Source: Arcicella sp038230735
Lineage (GTDB): Bacteria > Bacteroidota > Bacteroidia > Cytophagales > Spirosomataceae
Length of the DNA stretch: 64,000 nt
Assembly: GCA_038230735.1 (NCBI GenBank)
Contig: JBBRMR010000014.1
Span: 1-64,000, forward strand
Direction: 5' to 3'
Shown here: piece after piece, positions 36,101-43,669 of the stretch
How positions within the stretch are numbered: position 1 is the first letter of the stretch
How the letters are laid out: each line of letters starts with the position of its first letter
The notes under the pieces: generated by a model
The model's database searches: none
Told to the model about the DNA's origin: nothing
Seen by the model: the letters and a program-made list of their open reading frames with translations, nothing else
Position numbers and translations under genes: made by a program

Positions 36101-37221
36101 ATCAGGAAGAGGCGTTTTTCGATTTAATCATCTTTGACGAAGCCTCACAATGTTTTGCCGAACAAGGCATCCCAGCCCTTTTCAGAGGTAAGCAAGTAGT
36201 CATTGCGGGCGATTCAAAACAGTTGCAACCCAATGATTTATACCGAGTTAGGTTTGAAACCGAAAGTGAAGATTTGCCAGAATTAGAGATTGATTCGCTC
36301 TTAGATTTGGCGTGTCAGTATCTTCTCCAAATCCAGTTGAAAGGGCATTATCGTAGTCGTTCTTTAGATTTAATTGATTTCTCTAATCGTTATTTTTATA
36401 AAAATACTTTATCATTACTACCTGATTTTCAAGAACTTAATCTTCAAAAACCCGCTATTAATTATTTAAAAGTTGAAGGAGTTTGGGAGCATAATACTAA
36501 CCCAATCGAAGCCGAAGCCGTTTGGGATTTAGTGGAAAAATTGAACCAAGAATACCCCCAAAAATCAATTGGCATAGTTACTTTTAATGCGAAGCAACAA
36601 AGTTTTATTCAGGATTTATTAGAGACAAAAACTATAAAATTTAAGCATTCATTATTCATCAAAAACATCGAAAATGTACAGGGTGATGAACGAGATTTTA
36701 TCATTTTCTCGGTGGGTTATGCCCCCGATGCAAAGGGCAAAATGAGTATGCAATTTGGCTCATTAAACGCCCAAGGAGGCGAAAATCGACTAAATGTTGC
36801 CGTAACACGAGCCAGAGAAAAGGTGTTTGTGGTCAGTAGTATTTTGCCCAATCAATTGCGGGTAGAAGATGCCCAAAACGAAGGTCCAAGATTGTTGAAA
36901 AGCTATTTGGAATATGCCATGATGGTTTCGGAAGGAAAGTATAAACCAACACCCCATCGTTCAGAAAAATATCAGGCAAATTGGTTGTTAAAAGAACAGC
37001 TTTTGAAAGATAATCCCTTGTATGTCAAAGAATTACCCTTTGCCGATTTAACCGTAAAAGACAATCAACAATATGAATCATTAATGTTGACTGATGATGA
37101 TTTATACTACGAAAACCTTTCGCCCAAAGAAACTTTTGCCTATATTCCTATGGGTTTACGAGCAAAAGGGTGGAAATTTGAAAGAGTTTTTAGTCGTAAT
37201 TTTTGGAAGAAAACTATCTGA
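33109..37221 (+). CDS. Large superfamily 1 DNA/RNA helicase (DUF4011-like)
   Basis: A 1370-residue SF1 helicase of the Upf1-like type. The N-terminal VLKSYQKRLTNLTSRNKSLL resembles the DUF4011 start. Walker A is QGPPGTGKSQ near 355-364; after a roughly 640-residue insertion come Walker B IIFDEASQC near 1007, GDSKQLQP near 1034, HYRSRS near 1080 and the final LNVAVTRAREK near 1230. No Vsr-like nuclease is visible at the C-terminus. The start appears to be TTG at 33109; no in-frame ATG precedes the conserved region. Relatives occur in defence and transcript-processing contexts; here it stands alone upstream of ubiA. Confidence 0.85.
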   Translation: MKTLIYYLLLLQISSKLAENTLKIVLKSYQKRLTNLTSRNKSLLLLSLSTEQFLDIHELDFLQNKPSFNIIEQLIAQKNTISLCEIHDPRYERVNEASKRLRKISRTEKFIEEERGSEDLYVGYPIIKGKFSDGTVVRCPLMFFPVHLNQKNETWQLQARDEAITINRIFLLAYSHFNQVSITDEFLEQSFEDFSKDSLEFRTQLYEYLKDSLLKIDFNKELFINELHHFEKSTKADLELLECNGELKLFPQAVLGIFPQAGSFLVPDYEELISRNSKVESDKEEEIENFKNNNQIFESNGLESLFPNLNAQLTTFDLRPTTNKIKEENLLTPFAIDATQELALRQVKSGASLVVQGPPGTGKSQLICNLVADFTARGKKVLVVCQKRAALDVVQERLTQSGMRAFVGNVHDFKNDRKGLYEQILSQIEQIEEYQKQNNSLDAIFLDRNFTQESRQIDKISETLQEFKDALFNTSECGIAVKELYLTSSPNQPFLDLKNEYKSFKFNEIDDFLMKFGQYVFYNNRLAEPLSVSPKTYSETTTTPSSFWQQRLSFENRQYSEISTIIQTIESVVDFVQNLEKQSVEIVKNSINFNDLASISSDKETIKKLISTIENDKVYQVFSRNIQEKIKLTTSKISELEGEVATFFAGQGIEITLPSTNLLPFLAKLNTAVDTKSNAIGGFFWGIFSKEKADIQNVTITNGLGLSLEDLVKLRQRIQNRIGLEKWWGENAYLFGMELSEEPIWLRKGIRWFERHFQQLYQAEKGNKIWKLLLKKLPTIFENWHNLSWNDFQNRANLLIKKLQELTDNQAIWRNYLSDNQIELLAIMANITVIKTYLKEHFDLMQEADVLKVSFSNTEWQIIEQFLSESEPLTNFTNSLKLAWIEHIEEINPILRSVSSLKISQLEEELQQAVLKKQELSQEILGLKLREETYRNLEKNRLQNVVTYRDLKHQMAKKRKLWSVRKLISEHSEEVFKLVPCWLASPETVSAIFPLQTHQEEAFFDLIIFDEASQCFAEQGIPALFRGKQVVIAGDSKQLQPNDLYRVRFETESEDLPELEIDSLLDLACQYLLQIQLKGHYRSRSLDLIDFSNRYFYKNTLSLLPDFQELNLQKPAINYLKVEGVWEHNTNPIEAEAVWDLVEKLNQEYPQKSIGIVTFNAKQQSFIQDLLETKTIKFKHSLFIKNIENVQGDERDFIIFSVGYAPDAKGKMSMQFGSLNAQGGENRLNVAVTRAREKVFVVSSILPNQLRVEDAQNEGPRLLKSYLEYAMMVSEGKYKPTPHRSEKYQANWLLKEQLLKDNPLYVKELPFADLTVKDNQQYESLMLTDDDLYYENLSPKETFAYIPMGLRAKGWKFERVFSRNFWKKTI

Positions 37222-37241
37222 GCAATTCAGACATTATCAAT

Positions 37242-38108
37242 ATGAAAAACATTATCCTCCATCTCCGCATACCTTTCTCATTATTCCTTATGCCCGTGTT
37301 TTGGTTTGCAGTTAGTCAAACGCAAAACCCTGATTTGGGCATTGTAGCAGGGCTTTTTGTGGTATTACATTTACTGATTTATCCAGCCTCAAATGCTTAC
37401 AATAGCTATTTTGACAAAGACGAAGGTCCAATCGGAGGACTTGAAAACCCACCTCCTGTAAGCAAAGAATTGTATTACGTATCTTGGGTATTGGATATTG
37501 TAGCAATTATTATCGCCTATTTTATCAGTGGATGGATTTTGAGTATTGCTTTGGTTATTTACAGTTCCATCTCAAAAGCCTATTCCAACGATAAAATTCG
37601 TTTGAAGAAATATCCAATTTTGAGCTGGCTGACTGTTGGTGTTTTTCAAGGAGCATTTACGTATTTGACGGTTATTCAAGCAGTTGGAATTATTAATGTG
37701 TCGGATTTATGGCAAACAAAATACCTCTTCCCCGCCGCATTGAGTAGCCTTAATCTCTTAGGGTTTTATCCTATGACCCAAATTTATCAGCATGAAGAAG
37801 ATGCCCGAAGAGGAGATTTGACGATGAGTAGATTATTGGGAATTAAAGGCACATTCATGTTCACCGCCAGTATTTTTCTGTTCGTAACCATTGGCTTTTA
37901 TTTTTATTTTCAAAATACCCAGCTCTTTCATCTTCAAGCCTTTATCGTATATTTATTGGTAATGTCTCCCGTGTTGATATATTTCAATTTATGGTTTTTA
38001 AAGGTCTTGAAAAACGAAAACCAAGCCAATTTTCACCACACAATGCGGCTAAATATGCTTGGTTCGGTTTGTTTAAATTTGTTTTTTATACTGTTGCTAA
38101 TGCGGTAA
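37242..38108 (+). CDS. UbiA-family prenyltransferase-like membrane protein
   Basis: A 288-residue protein with about eight to nine membrane helices. The start at 37242 (MKNIILHLRIPFSLFLMPVF) fits the family start; an earlier ATG overlaps the helicase gene. The first Asp-rich motif is NSYFDKDEG (residues 54-62), and a second acidic region lies at QHEEDARRGDLT near 186-197, which bind Mg-prenyl diphosphate in the superfamily. The aromatic acceptor is unknown. It begins 20 bases after the helicase stop, and its 3' end overlaps the convergent YeeE/YedE gene by 12 bases. Confidence 0.83.
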   Translation: MKNIILHLRIPFSLFLMPVFWFAVSQTQNPDLGIVAGLFVVLHLLIYPASNAYNSYFDKDEGPIGGLENPPPVSKELYYVSWVLDIVAIIIAYFISGWILSIALVIYSSISKAYSNDKIRLKKYPILSWLTVGVFQGAFTYLTVIQAVGIINVSDLWQTKYLFPAALSSLNLLGFYPMTQIYQHEEDARRGDLTMSRLLGIKGTFMFTASIFLFVTIGFYFYFQNTQLFHLQAFIVYLLVMSPVLIYFNLWFLKVLKNENQANFHHTMRLNMLGSVCLNLFFILLLMR

Positions 38109-38585
38109 TTTATCTCGTAAAAGCCCGTACACCCACGTACCCGCAACGGCAGAAAGCAACGTTACTGAAATAACCCCAAAACCACTCCCAATTTGAGCAA
38201 AAAGTGGACCTGGACAAGCACCCGTTATCGCCCAACCGAAGCCAAAAATTAGCCCTCCATAAATCTGTCCTTTGTTGAAAATTTTGGGGGTAATAGAGAT
38301 TTTATCACCCGATAAAGTCTTGATATTCAATCGTTTGATTAATTGAATGGAGATTGCACCCACGACCACAGCCGTACCAATTACGCCAAACATGTGAAAG
38401 CTCGTAAGCCTAAACATCTCTTGGATTCTGAACCAAGAAATGATTTCAGATTTAACGGCAATAATGCCAAAGAATGTTCCTGCAAAGAGGTAATTTACAT
38501 TAGAAAAATCAAGGATTTTCACTTCATTTTTCGTTGGAATTTCCACTAATTCAAACTCTTCTGACGTACTATTCATATTATTCAA
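38097..38585 (-). CDS. YeeE/YedE-type membrane protein (DUF6691-like), second half
   Basis: A 162-residue membrane protein with four helices. FGFGWAITGACPGPLFAQIGSG near 114-135 contains the conserved GACPGP cysteine motif of the YeeE/YedE/PmpB family, implicated in moving thiosulfate or reduced sulfur across the membrane. It follows a 189-residue partner on the same strand; together they match the two-part PmpA/PmpB arrangement. In BigR-type sulfide-detoxification operons such pairs lie beside persulfide dioxygenases. Here that enzyme is 0.8 kb upstream, separated by an inverted hypothetical gene. Confidence 0.85.
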   Translation of the reverse strand: MNNMNSTSEEFELVEIPTKNEVKILDFSNVNYLFAGTFFGIIAVKSEIISWFRIQEMFRLTSFHMFGVIGTAVVVGAISIQLIKRLNIKTLSGDKISITPKIFNKGQIYGGLIFGFGWAITGACPGPLFAQIGSGFGVISVTLLSAVAGTWVYGLLRDKLPH

Positions 38586-38633
38586 AATTTTAATTTCTTC
38601 TAAAAACCTATCTTTCCTATCCTACCTATGTGG

Positions 38634-39203
38634 TTATAAATTAAGTAGGAACGGCAAAATAAACCAAGTCATCACAAAACCCCCGACCATAAAACATATT
38701 GTAGCAATCAATGATGGAACTTGTAAATTGGACAAGCCCATTATGGCGTGTCCAGATGTACAACCGCCCGCCCAACGAGTACCAAAACCCACTAAAAACC
38801 CGCCTAAAATCATGAAAATGAAACCTTTGAGGGTAAATATATTCTGAAAATTGAATAAATCTGTGGGTAATAATCCTGAAAAGTCTTTGATACCCAAAGC
38901 CGCTAATTCCTGTTGCGTTTGTGGATTAATCACGATGGCGTTTGGATTTGAAAGCAAAGAACTCCCAATAAATCCACCCAAAATGATTCCCGCCACAAAA
39001 AACAAATTCCATGATTCTTTCTTCCAATCGTATTTGAAAAAGTTGATATTGGCAGGCATACAAGCCGCACAAACGTGCCGAAGCGAAGAGGAAATCCCGA
39101 AGGTTTTGTTTCCCAAAATCAATAAAAGTGGAACGGTAAAGCCAATCAAAAGCCCCGAAATTGACCAATGCCAAGGTTGGCGGAGTGTTTCTAATATGTT
39201 CAT
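38634..39203 (-). CDS. YeeE/YedE-type sulfur transport membrane protein, first half
   Basis: A 189-residue membrane protein with about five helices. RWAGGCTSGHAIMGLSNLQ near 148-166 carries the GGCTSGH cysteine motif typical of this family, and HVCAACMP near 43-50 adds further cysteines that may handle persulfide sulfur. It pairs with the 162-residue protein 48 bases downstream. The upstream 223-base gap includes a REP-like word and the promoter of the divergent hypothetical gene. Most likely role: inner-membrane conduit for thiosulfate or other reduced sulfur. Confidence 0.87.
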   Translation of the reverse strand: MNILETLRQPWHWSISGLLIGFTVPLLLILGNKTFGISSSLRHVCAACMPANINFFKYDWKKESWNLFFVAGIILGGFIGSSLLSNPNAIVINPQTQQELAALGIKDFSGLLPTDLFNFQNIFTLKGFIFMILGGFLVGFGTRWAGGCTSGHAIMGLSNLQVPSLIATICFMVGGFVMTWFILPFLLNL

Positions 39204-39230
39204 TATGAATTAGTTATTTATAAAAATGCT

Positions 39231-39260
39231 GTCATTACGACCATCGGGAAGCAATCTGGT
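39231..39260. repeat. REP-like word, second copy
   Basis: GTCATTACGACCATCGGGAA at 39231-39250 followed by GCAATCTGGT closely matches the reverse complement of the core at 28148-28176 (GTCATTGCGACCATAGGGGA then AGCAATGAC). Unlike the first copy it has no complete inverted partner. It lies in the divergent gap between the YeeE/YedE gene and the AT-rich hypothetical gene. Confidence 0.6.
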
Positions 39261-39360
39261 AGCTTACGGGCAATGAATTTTAAACTCTTCTGAAACTCTT
39301 TTGTAATTACGGAAATTCTAAAATAAATATTGTTTGTTCTTGTTAAAGAAAGTCAATTAT

Positions 39361-39368
39361 TATATTTG
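39361..39368 (+). promoter_or_regulatory. -7 promoter box for the secreted hypothetical gene
   Basis: TATATTTG at 39361-39368 is an exact TAnnTTTG match, 58 bases before the start codon. A TTG-containing stretch about 18-24 bases upstream (TTTGTTCTTG) could be the -33 element. It would give a short AT-rich leader. Confidence 0.55.
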
Positions 39369-39426
39369 TGAATAGCTCAAAATCAAATCTTCTGGAAGAT
39401 ATAAAAATTGTTAAACACTCTCAAAA

Positions 39427-40011
39427 ATGAAAAATCTTACAATTATTTTCGTGTTAATTTCATCGTATTCTTATGCTCAAACTCTTAGTAAAAAAAGGCT
39501 AAAATTGAATACCGCTTTCATAGATACCACTAATCTAACAAAATGGAGAAATGATAGCTATTACTATCAAGACACATTAATAAAAGTCTCTGAATGTACC
39601 TTCATTTTGAAAGAGAATGAATATGAAAAATATACTTTTGCAATATCCTCAGAAAAGATTAATGACTCCATAAAAACACCACAAGATTATATGTCTTTCT
39701 ACAATTCCAAACAAGGCGAACCAACATTTTACACTAACGTAAAGACAAAAAAATATAGGAATTCAGTATTTAAAAATATACAGTCAAAAAAAATTAAATA
39801 TTGGATGAATATCCCTAAAAATGTTAAGTCCAAGGATTACAGTTTTGTAAATAAAAATTTTGGAATTGCAGAAGAGTATTTCTTAGTTCACAAAAATTTT
39901 GGTTATATTATAGACTTATCTTTTTCGTCTCCTTCGAGAATTAACACAAAAAAGTGGCATAGGAAATTAAAAACTATTAATGAGATTGTTAATAGATTAG
40001 AGTTTGATTAA
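39427..40011 (+). CDS. Secreted hypothetical protein interrupting the sulfur cluster
   Basis: A 194-residue protein with a signal peptide ending SYAQ near residue 18. I do not recognise it. The mature part is rich in Lys, Asn, Tyr and Ser, without cysteines after the one in VSECTF, and looks beta-rich. It runs opposite to the flanking sulfur genes, overlaps the persulfide dioxygenase-type gene tail by 4 bases, has its own TAnnTTTG promoter and is clearly more AT-rich than its neighbours. These facts suggest a later insertion between the YeeE/YedE pair and the rest of the operon. Confidence 0.65.
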   Translation: MKNLTIIFVLISSYSYAQTLSKKRLKLNTAFIDTTNLTKWRNDSYYYQDTLIKVSECTFILKENEYEKYTFAISSEKINDSIKTPQDYMSFYNSKQGEPTFYTNVKTKKYRNSVFKNIQSKKIKYWMNIPKNVKSKDYSFVNKNFGIAEEYFLVHKNFGYIIDLSFSSPSRINTKKWHRKLKTINEIVNRLEFD

Positions 40012-41396
40012 TGACTTGCCATAACCCCAACTCCTGTTTTAACAATCGCCCCATATCCCCCTTCAATATTCACCACATTATGATAACCCCTTGATTTCAA
40101 GATACTTGCCGCCATCATTGAACGGTAGCCCCCCGCACAATGCACATAGTTGGGTTCTTCTTTATCAAACTCCGTCATCAATTCCGAAATTTGGGCTAAG
40201 GGAATGTTTTCGGCATCTCTGATATGTCCCGTTTCAAACTCCGTAGTCTTACGTACATCTTTGATAATGAGATTGTTACGTTTGTAAATTTTCGCAAACT
40301 CTTCGGCAGAAATTGAGTCGATTTCGTCCGTTTCACGTCCCGAGGTAACCCATGCTTCGATGCCGCCTTTCAAATAACCCAGCTCATTGTCATAGCCCAC
40401 TCTTGCCAAGCGTTTCACCACTTCTTCCTCCCTGCCTTCGTCCGCCACAATCAAAATTTCTTGCTGAATATCCCTCACGAGCGTACCCACCCACGGGGCA
40501 AAATCGCCATCAATTCCAATAAAAACTGACCTTGGAATGAAGCCCTTTCCAAAGGCTTCGGGCTTGCGAGTATCAATAATTAAAGCATCCGTAACATTCA
40601 CTAAATGCTCAAATTCTTCGGGCGAATGTGCGGTCAGTCCACGTTCCATAACTCCCTTAACTGCCTGAATACCAGTCTTATTGAGCATGACATTCTTCGG
40701 AAAATAAAACGGTGGTGGAGTCAGTCCATCCGTTACCGACTCAATAAATTGCTCTTTCGTTTGGGCTTGCAAAGCATAATTTACTATCTTTTGGTGTCCC
40801 AAAGTATCAGAAGTTTCCTTCGACATATTTTTGCCACAAGCCGAACCCGCCCCGTGTGCAGGATAGACAATCACATCATCCGCCAAAGGCATAATTTTCT
40901 GGTTCAAAGAATCGTACAAATGTCCCGCTAAATCAGCCACGGTAATTGAACCATTTTGGGCTAAATCAGGGCGACCCACATCGCCAATAAAGAGCGTATC
41001 ACCCGAAAAAAGAGCAATTTGTTTTTGGTTTTCATCCAATAATAAATAACAACTCGATTCCATGGTATGCCCAGGAGTATGCAAGACTTTTATCGTAACA
41101 CTACCTAACTTAAACTCCTGATTATCAGTAGCAATTGTTGCTTTGAAAGTCGGATTTGCATTCGGTCCATAGATAATCGGAGCGTTAGTTTTCTGCGATA
41201 ATTCCACGTGTCCCGACACAAAATCAGCGTGAAAATGCGTCTCAAAAATGTACTTTATCGTGGCATGATTTCGCTTGGCTTTTTCGATATACGAATTCAC
41301 TTCACGCAAGGGGTCAATAATAGCAACCTCTCCCTCCGACTCAATATAATAAGCCCCCTGAGCCAAACAGCCCGTATATATTTGTTCTATTTTCAT
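40008..41396 (-). CDS. Metallo-beta-lactamase-fold persulfide dioxygenase with two rhodanese domains
   Basis: A 462-residue protein from the start at 41396 (MKIEQIYTGCLAQGAYY); an open extension of 47 codons is not family-like. The N-terminal domain resembles ETHE1: THFHADFVSGH, HTPGHTMESS, FSGDTLFIGDVGRPDL and YPAHGAGSACGK supply the iron ligands. It is followed by two rhodanese domains. The first lacks the active cysteine (LIVADEGREEE); the second keeps it (HCAGGYRS). It should oxidise glutathione-type or related low-molecular-weight persulfide and pass sulfur on. It lies in a cluster with YeeE/YedE, TauE and ArsR genes. Confidence 0.93.
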   Translation of the reverse strand: MKIEQIYTGCLAQGAYYIESEGEVAIIDPLREVNSYIEKAKRNHATIKYIFETHFHADFVSGHVELSQKTNAPIIYGPNANPTFKATIATDNQEFKLGSVTIKVLHTPGHTMESSCYLLLDENQKQIALFSGDTLFIGDVGRPDLAQNGSITVADLAGHLYDSLNQKIMPLADDVIVYPAHGAGSACGKNMSKETSDTLGHQKIVNYALQAQTKEQFIESVTDGLTPPPFYFPKNVMLNKTGIQAVKGVMERGLTAHSPEEFEHLVNVTDALIIDTRKPEAFGKGFIPRSVFIGIDGDFAPWVGTLVRDIQQEILIVADEGREEEVVKRLARVGYDNELGYLKGGIEAWVTSGRETDEIDSISAEEFAKIYKRNNLIIKDVRKTTEFETGHIRDAENIPLAQISELMTEFDKEEPNYVHCAGGYRSMMAASILKSRGYHNVVNIEGGYGAIVKTGVGVMASH

Positions 41397-41448
41397 ATTA
41401 TGTACCATGGAAGCGGAACGCCGCCCGATCCTTTCCGGTATTTTAAAT

Positions 41449-42069
41449 CTATTTTCTTTGAAAAGTGCAAAAAGTAAAATTCTGAATACTCCCAAATGGT
41501 GTTGTATGATTTTCATTGATACAACGTATTTTTTCAAAACCTTTCTTGAATGTTTCCGTCATACTTGCTTCTGAATATTGCTTCACTTCCAAGCCACTAC
41601 ATTTAATTGGACCTTGCTCAGAAAATGTGGCAGGGGTTAAATATCCACCGAATTTTATGCCTGATTTGGCAACGGATAAATATTTATTAATGTCCTTTTG
41701 TTTTACTAAAAAATGAAATGCCGCACGGTCATGCCAAACGTCATAATTTTCTGCAAGTGGTTTAAATTGAGTTATATCAGAAATAATCCATTCTACTTTT
41801 TTGGCTAATTCCCCTAATCTATTCTTAACTTTTTTAATTGCTTCTTCAGAAATATCTAAGACCGTAATGTTCTCGAAACCTTCTTTCAATAAAAAATCTA
41901 CTAAGTAACTATCCCCCCCACCAATGTCAATAATTCGGGCGGTTTTGGATAAGTTCAAAGACTTAATGATATTCAAAGAAGTTTCGGGATTCTCTTGAAA
42001 CCAACTTACTTCATTGGGGCTTTTTGTCGTAAAAACAGTTTCCCAATGGCTCTTTGTAGCATTTTTCAT
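41449..42069 (-). CDS. Class I SAM-dependent methyltransferase (sulfur cluster)
   Basis: A 206-residue methyltransferase. The N-terminal SHWETVFTTKSPNEVSWFQ and motif I ARIIDIGGGDSYLVDFLL near 44-61 are followed by VLDISEEAIKKVKNRL and VWHDRAAFHFLVKQKD. This family (methyltransferase domain, about 200 residues) often accompanies thiol or metalloid resistance genes. Its place between a TPMT-like gene and a persulfide dioxygenase suggests methylation of a thiol, sulfide or metalloid as a side detoxification route; this is inference. It ends 52 bases before the dioxygenase start, in the same direction. Confidence 0.82.
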   Translation of the reverse strand: MKNATKSHWETVFTTKSPNEVSWFQENPETSLNIIKSLNLSKTARIIDIGGGDSYLVDFLLKEGFENITVLDISEEAIKKVKNRLGELAKKVEWIISDITQFKPLAENYDVWHDRAAFHFLVKQKDINKYLSVAKSGIKFGGYLTPATFSEQGPIKCSGLEVKQYSEASMTETFKKGFEKIRCINENHTTPFGSIQNFTFCTFQRK

Positions 42070-42096
42070 TCTTGGAAAAGTTAAAGTTTATGAAAT

Positions 42097-42681
42097 CTAT
42101 TTTAAACAGAATTTAAAAAACAGCTCACTGCCCATTCTCGGCTTTATCGAATTATAACAAGGCTCTAAAATCTTTATCAAAAATTGCTCTGAAAACAACT
42201 TTTCATACTCTTCTTTATTGCCCCCAAAAGGCGGATTATTCGGAAATTGTATATTGAAAAACAATCCTGCTAATGTCCCCGAAGGATTCAATAATTCCGC
42301 CATTTTCTGAACGTATTGTGGTCTAAGTGAAGGGTCAATGGCACAGAAAAAAGTTTGTTCCAAAATCAAATCATACTCGCCTGTATGAATAAAAAAATCT
42401 CCGCAAATAATGTTAATGTGTTGATAATCATACAGAACATCTTTCATTCTGTCCACCGCCAACGGAGCAAAATCAATCATGGTAACATTTTGAAAACCCT
42501 GTTTTGCTAAATATTCAGCCTCGTAACCATTACCACAACCAGGAATCAAAATGCTCAAATTCTTATCCGTTAATTGGTCGATATAGGCTTTCAGAGGCGG
42601 CGAAATACCCTTCAAATCCCAACCCATTTGCTCAGTTTCGTAGCGATTATTCCAGTAATCTTTTGTAAGAAATTCAGTCAT
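42097..42681 (-). CDS. TPMT-family (thiopurine methyltransferase-like) SAM methyltransferase
   Basis: A 194-residue protein. YWNNRYETEQMGWDLKGISP at the start, motif I ILIPGCGNGYEAEYLAKQGF near 44-63, VTMIDFAPLAVDRM, and YDLILEQTFFCAIDPSLRPQY are characteristic of the TPMT family, bacterial members of which methylate thiols or selenium/tellurium oxyanions. The gene is followed 27 bases later by a second methyltransferase and preceded by TauE, inside a sulfide-detoxification cluster. S-methylation of hydrogen sulfide or small thiols is a reasonable hypothesis. Confidence 0.87.
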   Translation of the reverse strand: MTEFLTKDYWNNRYETEQMGWDLKGISPPLKAYIDQLTDKNLSILIPGCGNGYEAEYLAKQGFQNVTMIDFAPLAVDRMKDVLYDYQHINIICGDFFIHTGEYDLILEQTFFCAIDPSLRPQYVQKMAELLNPSGTLAGLFFNIQFPNNPPFGGNKEEYEKLFSEQFLIKILEPCYNSIKPRMGSELFFKFCLK

Positions 42682-42698
42682 TTTATTTAGGTTTGAGC

Positions 42699-42752
42699 AA
42701 TGAGGCGTGAGGGTTGAGATTTTACCCCATGGCTCATCGCTTATGCCTCATT
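42699..42752. repeat. Dyad word (AATGAGGC) between TPMT and TauE genes
   Basis: AATGAGGC at 42699-42706 is inverted as GCCTCATT at 42745-42752. The flanking words GAGCAATGAGGCGTGAGG and CTCATCGCTTATGCCTC extend the partial complementarity. It fills nearly the whole 72-base gap between two minus-strand genes of one cluster. Confidence 0.5.
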
Positions 42753-42753
42753 A

Positions 42754-43554
42754 CTATTTTAAAATCAACTCTTTAATCAATATCCAAGTCCCCATCATCA
42801 ACGTAAACCAACCAAAAGCAGGCTTCAATTGTTGATTATCTAAACGTTTGGAAAGCCCAGTACCAATCAATACGCCAACAAGAGCAAGACTGATAAACGT
42901 TCCCAGAAAAGTCCAATCCAAATGATGTTTCCCCAAATCTCCCGTGAAGCCGATTAATGAATTGATGGCAATAATTATCAACGAAGTTCCAACGGCTAAT
43001 TTCATCGGTAATTTTACAAAATTGGTTAAAACTGGAATAATTAAGAACCCTCCTCCTACGCCTACAAAGCCAGTTAGCGTACCCACAAGCAAGCCTTCCA
43101 TGAAGATCCAACCATAATTTAGTCTCTTGATTGCCTCCGAAATATCATCCACGACTTGTCTTTTTTTGCGAATCATTGCCCGTGAAGCTAAAAGCATCAA
43201 AAGGGCGAAAGTAAGCATGATTAGCCCATTTTTCGTTAATACGAATTCTCCAAAATGTACAATTTTATTAGGAATCAAAGGCATCAAATATTTACGAGTT
43301 GCAAAGACCATTACAAACGATGGAAATGAAAAAAACAAAGCCGTCCGCAAACTCGCTAAGCCTTTCAACTGATAGTTAATTGATGCAACTGCCGAGGTAC
43401 TCCCCACAATCAAGAGCGAATAAGCCGTTGCTAAAGGCGGATCAATTTTGAAAACATATACTAAAACTGGCACCGTCATTATCGACCCACCACCTCCTAA
43501 AAGGCTGAGTAACAGACCAATAACAATGGCTAAAAAGTACCCTATTAAATCCAT
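42754..43554 (-). CDS. TauE/SafE-family sulfite/anion exporter
   Basis: A 266-residue membrane protein with about eight helices in two repeats. GLLLSLLGGGGSIMTVPVLVYV near 14-35 and the second-half GTLTGFVGVGGGFLIIPVL near 157-175 are the twin TauE/SafE signatures. In BigR-type sulfur operons this protein exports sulfite produced by persulfide dioxygenase, and the context here fits. It lies downstream of the ArsR-type regulator, separated by a 115-base gap with two matching palindromes. Confidence 0.9.
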   Translation of the reverse strand: MDLIGYFLAIVIGLLLSLLGGGGSIMTVPVLVYVFKIDPPLATAYSLLIVGSTSAVASINYQLKGLASLRTALFFSFPSFVMVFATRKYLMPLIPNKIVHFGEFVLTKNGLIMLTFALLMLLASRAMIRKKRQVVDDISEAIKRLNYGWIFMEGLLVGTLTGFVGVGGGFLIIPVLTNFVKLPMKLAVGTSLIIIAINSLIGFTGDLGKHHLDWTFLGTFISLALVGVLIGTGLSKRLDNQQLKPAFGWFTLMMGTWILIKELILK

Positions 43555-43614
43555 AGATTAATATTAATATATGTTAATGTTTTCATTTAATGCAACGTAG
43601 CATTAAAGGTAGCA

Positions 43615-43661
43615 CGGCAATCTTTGCCGCATTTATAGAGAAAAAACGGCAAAAATTGCCG
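43615..43661. promoter_or_regulatory. Two 15-bp CGGCAA-N3-TTGCCG palindromes before tauE
   Basis: CGGCAATCTTTGCCG at 43615-43629 and CGGCAAAAATTGCCG at 43647-43661 share both arms, with starts 32 bases apart (about three helical turns). They lie between the ArsR gene end (43670) and the TauE start (43554). Next to them, TAATGC/GCATTA forms another dyad near 43589-43606. They could be operators for the ArsR protein, an attenuator or part of the word-repeat class. Confidence 0.5.
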
Positions 43662-43669
43662 TTGTACGT

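Noticed and set aside
37242..39203. A phage or plasmid segment around the helicase and membrane genes
   Set aside because: No integrase, phage structural gene, replication or transfer gene is present.
41397..41537. N-terminal extension of the persulfide dioxygenase
   Set aside because: It overlaps the upstream methyltransferase gene and is not family-like; the start at 41396 fits the enzyme.
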